From Arthrobacter sp. AL12 (lineage in GTDB: Bacteria; Actinomycetota; Actinomycetes; Actinomycetales; Micrococcaceae): DNA of 64,000 nucleotides. The notes below the pieces were generated by a model. That model saw only the letters and a program-made list of their open reading frames with translations, was not told where the DNA came from and did no database searches. The DNA lies in NCBI RefSeq assembly GCF_029960645.1, contig NZ_JASBQY010000012.1, forward strand, positions 49,327 through 113,326, in the 5' to 3' direction. The translations under genes were made by a program, and so were the position numbers. Shown piece by piece: positions 47,208 to 55,916 of the stretch (the first letter of the stretch is position 1; each line of letters opens with the position of its first letter).

Positions 47208-47414
47208 AAGTCATGTCCGCCTGGTCAGCGCACTTCCTGCAGTCTTGAACCGGTGGACAGATCACGTAGTAGACAGCCCCTTGGGGCGTCAGTCAGGCGG
47301 GGGGTCACACCGCTTCAAGACCATTATCATCATTGCCGTCAGGCTGGAACGGTGCCAAGGGCTCATAGCAAGTCCGTTTAATCGCGTGGGGCGAGAACCA
47401 GGAATCCAGTAATC

Positions 47415-47849
47415 ATGTCCAGTCCAGTTTTGAGTGCCGTAGGCCAAAATGGTCCTATGAACAGTCCCGGACCGCGATCTGGTGGGCCGACCCCTCGCCG
47501 GTCGTTCACCCCAGTGCAGAAGCTTGACTATTTGGCCTCGTACGAGGCCGCCATCGAGTCCAATGAAGGCGGCGCGTTCCTGCGCCGCGAGGGCCTGTAT
47601 TCCTCCCAGATGACTGAATGGCGCCGGCTCCGTGACGCCGGCGTCCTGGCGGGCAAGAAGCCCGGGGAGTCAATCGGGAAACTGTCGGCGGACCAGGCTG
47701 AGATCGCGCGTTTGCGCCGCCAGCTGGGGGTGAGTGAGAGCCGGTTGAAAAGATCCGAGGCAGCCCTGGGAATCATGGAAAAACTCTCGGCGTTCTTAGA
47801 GAACGCTATTCAGGAATCACCGGACGAGCCGAAGTCCAAGAAGAGCTGA
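47415..47849 (+). CDS. IS3-type transposase OrfA
   Basis: A 144-aa protein with a helix-turn-helix in RSFTPVQKLDYLASYEAA followed by GAFLRREGLYSSQMTEWRRL, and a C-terminal leucine-rich coiled coil (EIARLRRQLGVSESRLKRSE). ATG 47415 or ATG 47457 may start it. The stop TGA overlaps the orfB ATG by one base (TGATG), the arrangement used for coupled or frameshifted expression in such elements. Confidence 0.85.
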   Translation: MSSPVLSAVGQNGPMNSPGPRSGGPTPRRSFTPVQKLDYLASYEAAIESNEGGAFLRREGLYSSQMTEWRRLRDAGVLAGKKPGESIGKLSADQAEIARLRRQLGVSESRLKRSEAALGIMEKLSAFLENAIQESPDEPKSKKS

Positions 47850-48841
47850 TGGCCGCCTACCAAAGCCTGCGCCAACAACAGGTCCCCACCCGGCGGGCGG
47901 CCTCCCTGACCCGGGTCTCACGCACCACGGTTTACCGGAAACCGGCCCCGCCGCGGGACCAGACACCGACGGCGCCGCAGAACAAGCTCAGCGCCGCCGA
48001 ACGCGCCGGGATTCTGGCGGCGTTGAACGCCCCGGAGTTCGTGGATCTGGCACCCATGCAGGTCTATGCGAAGCTCCTGGATCAGGGAATCTACCTGGGG
48101 TCGTTGTCAACGTTTTACCGGGTGTTGGAGGAGAACAAACAGGTCAAGGAACGCCGACGGCTGGCCAAGCATCCGCCCCGGGCGGTTCCTGAACTCGTCG
48201 CCACCGCCCCGGGACAGGTGTTCACGTGGGATATTACAAAGCTCGCGGGCCCGGTCAAGGGCAAGTATTTCGACTGCTACATGATGGTCGATATCCATTC
48301 CAGATTTATTGTCGGCGCGCACGTCCACGCCACCGAATCCGGGACGCTGGCGGTGGAGATGATGAAGGGAATCTTCGGGATCCATGGCATCCCGCGGGTT
48401 GTTCACGCGGACCGGGGAACGTCCATGACGTCCAAGACAGTGGCGGCGCTCCTCTCGGATCTGGAGGTCACCCGGTCCCACCCCAGGCCCCGGGTGAGCA
48501 ATGACAATCCCTACAGTGAAGCGCTGTTCAAGACCCTGAAATACGGGCCGGAATTCCCTGAACGGTTCGCCTCCGTCCACGACGCCCGTGCATTCATCAG
48601 TGGCTTCGTGGACTGGTACAACCATCACCACCACCACTCCGGGCTCGGCTTCCACACGCCCGCGAACGTCCACTACGGCCACGCCGCCGCCGTGGCCAAA
48701 GAACGCTCGGCAACCCTCGCTGCCGCCCGCGCGAGACACCCCGAACGCTTCACCACCAGCACCGACCCCAGAATCCTCGCGCTCCCCGGACCCGCGTGGA
48801 TCAACCAGCCCAAGGAGACCACCGAAAAGTCAGCCGCCTAA
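47849..48841 (+). CDS. IS3-type transposase OrfB (DDE integrase)
   Basis: A 330-aa integrase. An HTH_21-like region (MQVYAKLLDQGIYLGSLSTF) precedes the rve core. The first Asp is in VFTWDITKLAGP, the second in VVHADRGTSMTS, and the Glu in NPYSEALFKTLKY. The helix FVDWYNHHHHHSGLGFHTP closes the domain. All catalytic residues are present, so it could be active. Translated from ATG 47849 overlapping the orfA stop. Confidence 0.92.
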   Translation: MAAYQSLRQQQVPTRRAASLTRVSRTTVYRKPAPPRDQTPTAPQNKLSAAERAGILAALNAPEFVDLAPMQVYAKLLDQGIYLGSLSTFYRVLEENKQVKERRRLAKHPPRAVPELVATAPGQVFTWDITKLAGPVKGKYFDCYMMVDIHSRFIVGAHVHATESGTLAVEMMKGIFGIHGIPRVVHADRGTSMTSKTVAALLSDLEVTRSHPRPRVSNDNPYSEALFKTLKYGPEFPERFASVHDARAFISGFVDWYNHHHHHSGLGFHTPANVHYGHAAAVAKERSATLAAARARHPERFTTSTDPRILALPGPAWINQPKETTEKSAA

Positions 48842-48876
48842 CTCCCGTTGGTACCGTCCAGCTTGAAAAATTCCGG

Positions 48877-48921
48877 TTCGGCGAGGAGCTGAAGGCCTGG
48901 ATGAAGGCCTTCGTCAGGTAG
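48877..48921 (+). pseudogene. galU: 3' remnant of galU
   Basis: Encodes FGEELKAWMKAFVR and a TAG, a GalU C-terminal helix. It continues the interrupted gene that breaks off at ASERVEF at 45853. TTC is present at both junctions (45851-45853 and 48877-48879, or 48871-48873), a possible 3-bp target duplication. Its end overlaps the convergent VanZ gene by 8 bp. Confidence 0.72.
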
Positions 48922-49348
48922 CGGCTGCGGCGATCCGGGGGCGACGGACGAAGGCCACCAGGCTGAACCCCAGCAGGCAGCCGGCAGTGTTGGTGGCGAG
49001 GTCCAGTGCGCTGGGGTACCGGCTGTGAAGAAAGAGCAGCTGGCCGAGCTCCATGAAGCCTGAGACCAGCAGCCCGAAGCCGCCGATCTGCCACCAGGGC
49101 TTCGTCGGGAAGGCTAATGCCGCCAGGAAGCCGAGGGGCACAAAGAGGGCCACATTGGCAGTGGCTTCAACGAATCCGTAGCCAATCCATGGCGGAACAC
49201 CAAGAGCGTGGATCAAGAACAGAAATACAGCCAATTGTCCCTGCACCGGCTGGTCCACTGGACTGGGCCAGAAGCCAACCAGGGCCAGGACGGCCAGGAA
49301 GCCAGTCAGGACACCGCGCCAAGTCGTGGGTGTTGCCGTGGCTTTCAT
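48914..49348 (-). CDS. VanZ-family membrane protein
   Basis: A 144-aa protein with four predicted membrane helices: GVLTGFLAVLALVGFW, GYGFVEATANVALFVPLGFL (the NxxLFxPLG motif is diagnostic), GGFGLLVSGFMELGQLLF and LATNTAGCLLGFSLVAF, with RYPSALDL between. VanZ-like proteins are linked to teicoplanin resistance and to envelope polymer loci; biochemical function is unknown. ATG 49348. Complete, convergent with the galU remnant. Confidence 0.9.
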   Translation of the reverse strand: MKATATPTTWRGVLTGFLAVLALVGFWPSPVDQPVQGQLAVFLFLIHALGVPPWIGYGFVEATANVALFVPLGFLAALAFPTKPWWQIGGFGLLVSGFMELGQLLFLHSRYPSALDLATNTAGCLLGFSLVAFVRRPRIAAAAT

Positions 49349-49373
49349 GTGCTCCTAAAGAAGCTGTCAACGC

Positions 49374-49417
49374 AAAAGGGTGGTGGTCTCCAGTATCCCG
49401 GAGACCACCACCCTTTT
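49374..49417. terminator. Strong bidirectional terminator
   Basis: 18-bp perfect stem (AAAAGGGTGGTGGTCTCC and its inverse) with an 8-nt loop, A-tract on one side and T-tract on the other. It lies 19 bp past the stop of the LAxTG protein on the minus strand. Confidence 0.93.
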
Positions 49418-49435
49418 GGTGCGTCTTAGCTGTTG

Positions 49436-50032
49436 CTAGACGGTGACGTCGGCCTTCGCGCGGCGGCGAACCACCACAACGGAGGTAACGCCGGCAGCCA
49501 GCGCGCCTGCGCCGACCAGCGACCAGATCATAAGGTTGGCATCTGCACCGGTGTTGGCAAGTGCGGCTCCGTTAGCCTTGTTCGGGAGGCTTGCACCTAC
49601 TGCGGCGCCTTGCACAGTGACGGTGGAGGTGGCGGTAATTCCCGACTCCAGACCCGTCGCGGTGAGGGAGTAGACGCCGGTGTCGCTGATGGTGACCGGA
49701 AAGGTGAAGGCGCCCTGGGCGTCTGCCTTGGAGGAGAATTCCTGTGGTGCCAACGGCAGCGTGATCTTGCCGGAGACGCTCATGCCACGGCCGTTGACGC
49801 TGGCGCCGGTTGATGCTGGCCGGCCGCCGGGCGTAACGGTGATGGAGAGACCTTCGCCGGCCCGGAAGCCGTTGCCGCGGAAGACGAACTGCTCGCCCGG
49901 GCCAACCGTGCCGTCAGAAACGGCAGAGTTTGCGGGCGGAGCCGGATACGGAGCGGTGGTTGCCATGGCCGGAACTGCGCCGATGAGTGCGATGGAGCCG
50001 GCGAGTGTGAGCGCCGCAAGTGTTTTCTTCAT
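49436..50032 (-). CDS. Surface protein with LAxTG-type sorting signal
   Basis: A 198-aa exported protein. The signal peptide is MKKTLAALTLAGSIALIGAV ending at AMA. The mature domain is Ig-like and beta-rich (EQFVFRGNGFRAGEGLSITV, GAFTFPVTISDTGVYSLTAT). The C-terminus has LANTGA, a hydrophobic helix and RRRAK, i.e. a sortase signal of the LAxTG class recognised by actinobacterial sortase E. It would be covalently attached to peptidoglycan. ATG 50032 has GGGGGA upstream. No sortase gene is in the window. Confidence 0.85.
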   Translation of the reverse strand: MKKTLAALTLAGSIALIGAVPAMATTAPYPAPPANSAVSDGTVGPGEQFVFRGNGFRAGEGLSITVTPGGRPASTGASVNGRGMSVSGKITLPLAPQEFSSKADAQGAFTFPVTISDTGVYSLTATGLESGITATSTVTVQGAAVGASLPNKANGAALANTGADANLMIWSLVGAGALAAGVTSVVVVRRRAKADVTV

Positions 50033-50208
50033 GTGTCCCCCTGAGACCTTTATATACGAGTGTCACGCGATGTGGAGATTTCTGGCCCCCCAGCGGCCGC
50101 CAGCTGAAATCTCATTAGTTAAGTCCCTGCTGACGATAGCACTGATAACGCGAGTGACCAAAGTGACTTAAGTTGTTTTACATACCGTTAACTTGGCGTT
50201 TACTTTCA

Positions 50209-52071
50209 CTAATTGCAGGCTGCATTCTCGGTGGCCAAGACGACGTCTTTGACAGGCTGGACGGATGGCGTGACAACCAAGTTAGGTTCCGCGTGCTGAA
50301 CGATCTTGCCGAAAGTCAGCTCCACTGTACTGCTCTGGCCCGGTGCCAGCGTGACGGTCACAGTTCCCACAGGCCTATTGGCATGTCGTTGGGCTGCGAA
50401 GTCTGACTTTTGCCCATTTACATGCGCTGTTTCCACGTTGGCCTGGACCGGGCCATAAGCGATGACGTTGGTCTGGACAGAACCTGCCGGTACGCCGTGA
50501 ACTCCACCGCCTGTGACGTAAGCCGGCAATGCGGAGGCAGCATCCAGCGGGGCTACATTCGTGCTGGTGACCTTTACCTTTACTTCAGAATAGTCATCTC
50601 CGGTGCATGACCCCACCAGCTGGACTGTGCGTTTGACGTAGTAATCCATCTTGGCGCCCGTGCCATCGTTGAAGTAAACGCCAAATTGTGCGGGCGGCAC
50701 ACTCGGACCTGCGATCGAACCGCTGACTGGGTAGAGGGCTATGAGTGATTGTTCGTCACTTTTAGCTGACCAAAGGAGTATCCGGTGCTCGTCAACGCCC
50801 CTAATGAGGCCATCGAGGAGGTCCTTGGTGCCGCCCTTCCCTGCCGATACGGCGCTGAAGATTTCTTGGGCAACGAGGGAGAAGTAAGCATCCTGCAGAT
50901 GAGGCTCTGCGATCTCGGCGTAAACATCTGAAAGCAAAGTTGGAACTACGTTGGTTGCCGTAAGCTCTGTCGGGAGGCCGACCCGGCGAGGTCGAGTGTC
51001 AAGGGCAGGCAGGCTTACCGGCCCCGTCGCTTCAAGGATGTAACTAAGCGCCACCGGATCAATGGAAATAACCCCATCCACATGTTCATCCGTCCTAGTA
51101 GCCCACATGCTCTCAGCGGTGCTAGCCGATGTTGGAAAGTCGGGTGTCAGATTGACATCCTGCATGTACTTGCCAAGCCTGCGCGTGTAAACCTGCTCCT
51201 GCTCCGAATCAACGGGCATTCCCGGCGAAAAAATGCCCATTTCAGTTGCGGATGTTTGCTTGTCGAGCGACAACTTGCCTTTGTCTACAGTCAAAACAGC
51301 GAGAGCTCCCGGTATGCCGCCAGTGGTTCGGGCCTCTGCATTATTCTGAATCAGAAGCAGGTACCGGCGTGGGCTATCCGCGCCCATCATGTCTGGCACC
51401 AAATTGGCTGTATTGGCTACTGTACCTAGGGTGTCGGTCGCGGACGAGAGCTGTTCGCGGGCCAGAACTAATGGACCGGATACCTGAGGCAGCAGGCCAG
51501 TTTCGTCAATGTTATTCAGACGTTCCGAAGAGGTGCGTAGTGCATGCGCTGTAGAGTTGAGTTGCGCCCCCGCTGACGCCATCCCCATGAGGTCTACACC
51601 AGCATCGCTGGGGAGCAGTGACTTCCAATCCAATGATTGATATGTGGTCACCAGAGGCGCCACCCCGAGGCCGATAACGTCCTCTGCAGACATGGCAACT
51701 TCACTAGCTGCCTGGAAGTTTGCTCCGAGCCAAGGAACGGCGGTGGCTGCAATCCATAATGGGTCCTTGGTGACCCGCCGTGCAGCGGATGTATGCACTT
51801 TTAGTTGATCCACTGTTGTCGTTGCGGCGAGGGGATCATCCCCCAAGAAGTCGGCCTTGAGCTGGGGGATGAGTCCCGCCACAGCATCCATTTCCGCTTT
51901 GAACTCCGAAGCCTTGATGCCTAGCCAGGAGATTGTGCCGAGTACGATGCACGTGCCGGCAACAGCCCAAGTCACGAGCATTCGCCGTCGCTTCGGGTAT
52001 TGGTTGCGGTGGGCCACAACATGTCGCAGGCGGCCCCCCGGACTAGCTTCACGTCTCGATTCACTTTTCAC
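50209..52071 (-). CDS. DUF4012 domain-containing membrane-anchored protein
   Basis: A 620-aa protein with one N-terminal membrane helix (MLVTWAVAGTCIVLGTISWL) and a long extracytoplasmic DUF4012 region. Family blocks are PRRYLLLIQNNAEARTTGG (GIPGALAVLTVDKG next), VDGVISIDPVALSYILEATG, and a beta-rich end with LAPGQSSTVELTFGKIV. DUF4012 proteins accompany capsule/exopolysaccharide genes in actinobacteria; their role is unknown. GTG 52071 is the best start. It is followed by polymer genes on both strands. Confidence 0.88.
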   Translation of the reverse strand: MKSESRREASPGGRLRHVVAHRNQYPKRRRMLVTWAVAGTCIVLGTISWLGIKASEFKAEMDAVAGLIPQLKADFLGDDPLAATTTVDQLKVHTSAARRVTKDPLWIAATAVPWLGANFQAASEVAMSAEDVIGLGVAPLVTTYQSLDWKSLLPSDAGVDLMGMASAGAQLNSTAHALRTSSERLNNIDETGLLPQVSGPLVLAREQLSSATDTLGTVANTANLVPDMMGADSPRRYLLLIQNNAEARTTGGIPGALAVLTVDKGKLSLDKQTSATEMGIFSPGMPVDSEQEQVYTRRLGKYMQDVNLTPDFPTSASTAESMWATRTDEHVDGVISIDPVALSYILEATGPVSLPALDTRPRRVGLPTELTATNVVPTLLSDVYAEIAEPHLQDAYFSLVAQEIFSAVSAGKGGTKDLLDGLIRGVDEHRILLWSAKSDEQSLIALYPVSGSIAGPSVPPAQFGVYFNDGTGAKMDYYVKRTVQLVGSCTGDDYSEVKVKVTSTNVAPLDAASALPAYVTGGGVHGVPAGSVQTNVIAYGPVQANVETAHVNGQKSDFAAQRHANRPVGTVTVTLAPGQSSTVELTFGKIVQHAEPNLVVTPSVQPVKDVVLATENAACN

Positions 52072-52183
52072 GGCTGCCGTTCGTCATGCATTGGTGGAGG
52101 TAACTTGTGGTTTTGTCCAAGTTCCTTTAGTAACGTTCTGTCCATTTTCTTGTTGCCTTACCCTCGGACTGACCACGGGTGTT

Positions 52184-53626
52184 TCAGACCGCCCCAGCGC
52201 TTGTCATCACGGCGCGGAACGTCTTCAACAGTATGATGATGTCGCCCATGAGCGACCAATTCTCTACGTAGTACAGATCCAGCCGAATACTCTCTTCCCA
52301 ACTGAGGTTCGAACGTCCGCTAACCTGCCATAGACCGCTCATGCCAGGACTAACATAGAGCCGCCGGTGGGCAGCATCATCGTAGAGCGCGACTTCACCG
52401 GCACGCTGGGGGCGGGGTCCGACTAGGCTCATGCTGCCTACAAAAACGTTCACCAGTTGCGGGAGTTCGTCAAGCGAAAACTTTCGGAGGACTCCCCCTA
52501 GTCGGGTAATTCGGGGGTCGTTTTCCACTTTGAACAGAGGCTCATCCCCTTTGCCCTGAGCGTCTAAAAGCGCCTGCAGACCAACGTCGGCATCGGCAGT
52601 CATGGATCGAAACTTCAGCATACTGAAAGTGGTTCCGCGGAGTCCGATGCGTTCCTGTTTGTAGAAGATTGGTCCGGGGCTGGTTAGCTTGACTAATCCG
52701 GCTACCGCTAGGAAAACCGGGGCCAGCAGCACGAGTAAAAGACCGGCACCAATTACGTCGAACGTACGCTTGGCGACCTTTTTCCCCCCGGTAAGTTTTG
52801 GGGTCGAAACGTGGATTAGGGGCAGTCCGGCAACTGGCTGCGTATGAATTCGTGGACCAGCGATGTCAGTGAGCGCCGGCGCTAGAATCATTCCAACATC
52901 TCGCGCGGCCAGCTCCCATCCGAGTCTTCTCAGGTCGTGCGGTGTCAGCAAAGCCCCTGCCGACACAGCGACAGCGTCAACATTCGCAAGCTCAATGGCT
53001 GCCATGATGGCTGTGAAGTCCGTTGCCACACCGGTCACGGGAACCGACAAGTTCGATCGGGCGGCAGACTCCAGGCTGGCGCCGGGCAAATGCGCGGCCA
53101 CGGGAAAGTAGCCAGCAGCCGGTTCGCGCTGCAGCGATCGAACCAGATGGTCCGCGGAATCGGGTCCGCCAATTATCAAAACCCGCGAATTGCTCCGCCC
53201 AAGTCTTCTGTCGAGGCTCAGATGTTGACGGAGCAACCAACGGGCGGCAAGCAAGCCAATGACTCCCGCGGGAAATGCGAGACCGACAAAACCTCTGGCT
53301 GTGTCCATCCGAAGTGCGTACGAGACTACCGCCACGAAACCGAATAGCCATGCCGAAGATGCCAGCACTCGTTTGTATTCTTCTGACCCGGATCCCAGCA
53401 TCCGGCTGTCACGACTGCCCCAGATTCCCAGCATGATCCACCAGGCCAAGCCGAGGAAAATGGCAAATGTTTGATAGCTCACATCGCTAGCATCGACAAT
53501 CGGGGTAGCGCTATTCCCGAATCTAACGAAGTACGCGCCCGCTGTTGCCCAAATCACAACAGTGGCATCGACGACCAGAAGTCGACGGGCATAAGTGACC
53601 TGCCACGCTCTAGTTGTGACCTTCAT
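52184..53626 (-). CDS. Polyprenyl-phosphate sugar-1-phosphate transferase (WbaP/EpsE type)
   Basis: Initiates exopolysaccharide synthesis by moving a sugar phosphate from a UDP-sugar to undecaprenyl phosphate. The 480-aa chain has four N-terminal membrane helices, a CoA-binding-like domain ([19 protein letters not shown]) and the conserved catalytic domain. That domain has [57 protein letters not shown] and [11 protein letters not shown] 53626 lies after GGGGGACGT. Complete; divergent from the glycosyltransferase genes. Confidence 0.94.
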   Translation of the reverse strand: MKVTTRAWQVTYARRLLVVDATVVIWATAGAYFVRFGNSATPIVDASDVSYQTFAIFLGLAWWIMLGIWGSRDSRMLGSGSEEYKRVLASSAWLFGFVAVVSYALRMDTARGFVGLAFPAGVIGLLAARWLLRQHLSLDRRLGRSNSRVLIIGGPDSADHLVRSLQREPAAGYFPVAAHLPGASLESAARSNLSVPVTGVATDFTAIMAAIELANVDAVAVSAGALLTPHDLRRLGWELAARDVGMILAPALTDIAGPRIHTQPVAGLPLIHVSTPKLTGGKKVAKRTFDVIGAGLLLVLLAPVFLAVAGLVKLTSPGPIFYKQERIGLRGTTFSMLKFRSMTADADVGLQALLDAQGKGDEPLFKVENDPRITRLGGVLRKFSLDELPQLVNVFVGSMSLVGPRPQRAGEVALYDDAAHRRLYVSPGMSGLWQVSGRSNLSWEESIRLDLYYVENWSLMGDIIILLKTFRAVMTSAGAV

Positions 53627-53866
53627 ACGTCCCCCGATTTTTAGCTGCCGACATTGTGCCAGCCCAATCATAGATGTTGCTGGGGCCCGCCGGAGCAGGT
53701 GTCATCCGCAAGATATCAGTGAGACGACTCGCAACCGGAACAGCTCAACTTGTCCTGTTAGTCTGGGTTCATGCAGCGCCGGCGCCGCACTTTCTAAGGG
53801 AACTGCTGATACCGGCATGGCCCATATATCGGCGCCCCATCCTTTTTCAGTTTTGGAGGCTCGACC

Positions 53867-55081
53867 GTGCCCGACCCACAGGCTCCAGGAGCCGTTGTAC
53901 AAGGATCGCTCAATGGCGTTAAGCCCCGAAGGAGGCTACTTATCCTCACGCCGTATTCGCCGAAGACGTTGCACGGGCACGCAGCGGACGACTTGGGTAA
54001 ACACCTTGTAGAGACCTTGTCGGAGGAATTCGACCTCCACGTTTATGCACCCGACCAAGTAGAGTCCTCCAGCTCGACGGTAGCCGGCGGCCTCATCACC
54101 TATCACGCGGGAAGCGCACCACGTCCTTCGTTCTCAAGGCATCTCGGTGTCTTTCCTGCTGGGCTGCGGAAGGACTGGTCACGCGACAACACGCGCGAAG
54201 CTATGGCAGTACTGGACCGGGTTGGTCCAGACCTCGTTCACGTAGAGTATTTGCAGCCGGTGGAGGCACTCCGGCGCCAGACTTCGCTGCCTTGGTCGCT
54301 GACCTTGCATGACATAACCTCCCGCGTATTCGCACAGCGCGCTGCTCGATCAAAAGGGGTCGAGAGACCGTATCGATGGATAGAGCACTTGCGTGCTCTC
54401 CACTTGGAGAAGGCTGTAGTGCGGAAAGCGAACCGCATCTTCACACTGTCTTCCCGGGATGCGTCGTGGGTCAGGAGCAAGTCACCGGACCGATCGGTAA
54501 CGCATGTGAAGATCGGGATAGAAATCTCGGAGGAGCCCTGGTCCGCCGGTGACTGTGATTCAAGTGTTTTTGTGTTCGCAGGGGCCATGTGGCGGGATTC
54601 CAACTCCGCTGTGGCGGTCTACCTGGCCCACGAGGTGATGCCCCTCGTTTGGAAGACGCTCCCAAAAGCCGTCTTGAGGATCGTCGGCGCGCGACCGTCA
54701 CCTGTAGTCGTGGAACTCGGACAAGACCCCAGAATCCAGATCGTTGGTCTAGTTCCCAGTATTGAATCGGAGTACCTAGGGGCGGTTGCTGTACTGGCTC
54801 CGACTCTCGTTGACGCCGGCGTGCTCTTGAAGGCTCTGCGTGCCTTGGCTTGCGGTTCGCCCCTCATCCTGAATTCCGCAGCAGCCGATCCGCTTGAAGT
54901 GACCGATGACGTGCATTGTTACATTCGAGATACACCAGAGTCCTTTGCTGAGAAAATGATTCAGATATCGAGGGACCCCCAGATGGCGGAAGAACTGGCT
55001 GCCAGCGGTCGCGGCTTCGTAAGAACGGAGTTCTCGTGGAGGCGCTATGGCCAGATCATGACTTCAGGGATAGGTGGATAG
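53867..55081 (+). CDS. Glycosyltransferase (GT4-like)
   Basis: A 404-aa GT-B type enzyme. The N-terminal part has RRRLLILTPYSPKTLHGHA and LVHVEYLQPVEALRR. The donor domain has FVFAGAMWRDSNSAVAVYLA, AVLRIVGARPSPVV, VGLVPSIESEYLGAVAVLAP and LLKALRALACGSPLI, where an EX7E-like pattern is weak. It transfers a sugar to the growing lipid-linked repeat unit. GTG 53867 follows GGAGG. The first gene of the plus-strand polymer operon; the next gene begins 1 bp after its stop. Confidence 0.85.
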   Translation: MPDPQAPGAVVQGSLNGVKPRRRLLILTPYSPKTLHGHAADDLGKHLVETLSEEFDLHVYAPDQVESSSSTVAGGLITYHAGSAPRPSFSRHLGVFPAGLRKDWSRDNTREAMAVLDRVGPDLVHVEYLQPVEALRRQTSLPWSLTLHDITSRVFAQRAARSKGVERPYRWIEHLRALHLEKAVVRKANRIFTLSSRDASWVRSKSPDRSVTHVKIGIEISEEPWSAGDCDSSVFVFAGAMWRDSNSAVAVYLAHEVMPLVWKTLPKAVLRIVGARPSPVVVELGQDPRIQIVGLVPSIESEYLGAVAVLAPTLVDAGVLLKALRALACGSPLILNSAAADPLEVTDDVHCYIRDTPESFAEKMIQISRDPQMAEELAASGRGFVRTEFSWRRYGQIMTSGIGG

Positions 55082-55082
55082 A

Positions 55083-55916
55083 GTGCCTCACGTAAGTGGA
55101 ATAATCGTTGCGTATAATTCGGAAGACCTCATCGTAGAGTGCGTGGAAGCTGCGTTGGCATCTGGTATCTCCAGTCTCTACGTCTGGGAGAATTCGTCCA
55201 GCGGAAAAAGTATTGAGGCTTTGACCGCGGTTCAGGATAAGCGCCTAGTAGTGCTTTCAGACGGGACCAATCATGGCTTCGGTGGCGGGATCAACCGAGT
55301 CCTGCAAGAGGGTGTCGAAGGCGAATTATTACTCCTCATTAACCCCGACTGCTTTGTTACGACAGAGGTGGTGGACTGCCTCACGTCCGTCTTCACCGAT
55401 CCCATGGCTGGAGTCGCTGCGCCCCTCATGAAATATAGGAACGGCGAGTCTGGGATTGCCGGTGGGCCATTCCCCAGCCTACTGAAAGAAGTTCTCGCTA
55501 AGTTTCAAGTAGATAGATTTATGCCTCAGAAACTGAAGCGCCGTCTCCTCGGTTTGTTCCGTTCCAGCCAGAACGGAATGTCCATAGCAGATTCATTGAT
55601 TCCCGGACATCCAATAACCGTCGACTGGGTATCTGGATTCTGCATGATGCTCAGAGTCGACCTGATGGAGACTCTGCGCGGGTTCGATGAGGACTACTTT
55701 TTGTACTTTGAAGATGTCGATATATGCCGGCGGGCGCGCGCCCAGGGATATAACGTCATACTCGCGAGAAACACCTCCGCATTGCATCTGGAGAGCACGA
55801 GTACGACGGCTGCAGGCAAGTCGAGCCACTACTATGCCGGATACTCGGTGTATTTACGAAAACATGGCACGAGCCGCCAAATATTGATGGCGAAATCGTT
55901 AGGATTGCTAAAGTGA
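55083..55916 (+). CDS. Glycosyltransferase family 2 (rhamnosyltransferase-like)
   Basis: A 277-aa GT-A enzyme. GIIVAYNSEDLIVECVEAAL is the nucleotide-binding start, LLLINPDCFV carries the DxD-like metal site, and DWVSGFCMMLRVDLMETLRG with FDEDYFLYFEDVDICRRARA are the typical acceptor and base motifs of WbbL-like rhamnosyltransferases. GTG 55083 has AGGTGG upstream; GTG 55074 is possible. It overlaps the next gene by 4 bp. Confidence 0.88.
   Translation: MPHVSGIIVAYNSEDLIVECVEAALASGISSLYVWENSSSGKSIEALTAVQDKRLVVLSDGTNHGFGGGINRVLQEGVEGELLLLINPDCFVTTEVVDCLTSVFTDPMAGVAAPLMKYRNGESGIAGGPFPSLLKEVLAKFQVDRFMPQKLKRRLLGLFRSSQNGMSIADSLIPGHPITVDWVSGFCMMLRVDLMETLRGFDEDYFLYFEDVDICRRARAQGYNVILARNTSALHLESTSTTAAGKSSHYYAGYSVYLRKHGTSRQILMAKSLGLLK

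Larger units (their letters stand above)
47335..48870 (+). mobile_element. IS3-type insertion sequence
   Basis: Two ORFs (orfA, orfB) lie between imperfect inverted repeats. On the left (about 47336-47360) is TCAGGCTGGAACGGTGCC; on the right (about 48850-48866) is the inverse of TCAAGCTGGACGGTACC. The right end abuts galU sequence. Exact termini are uncertain by a few bases. Confidence 0.72.
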
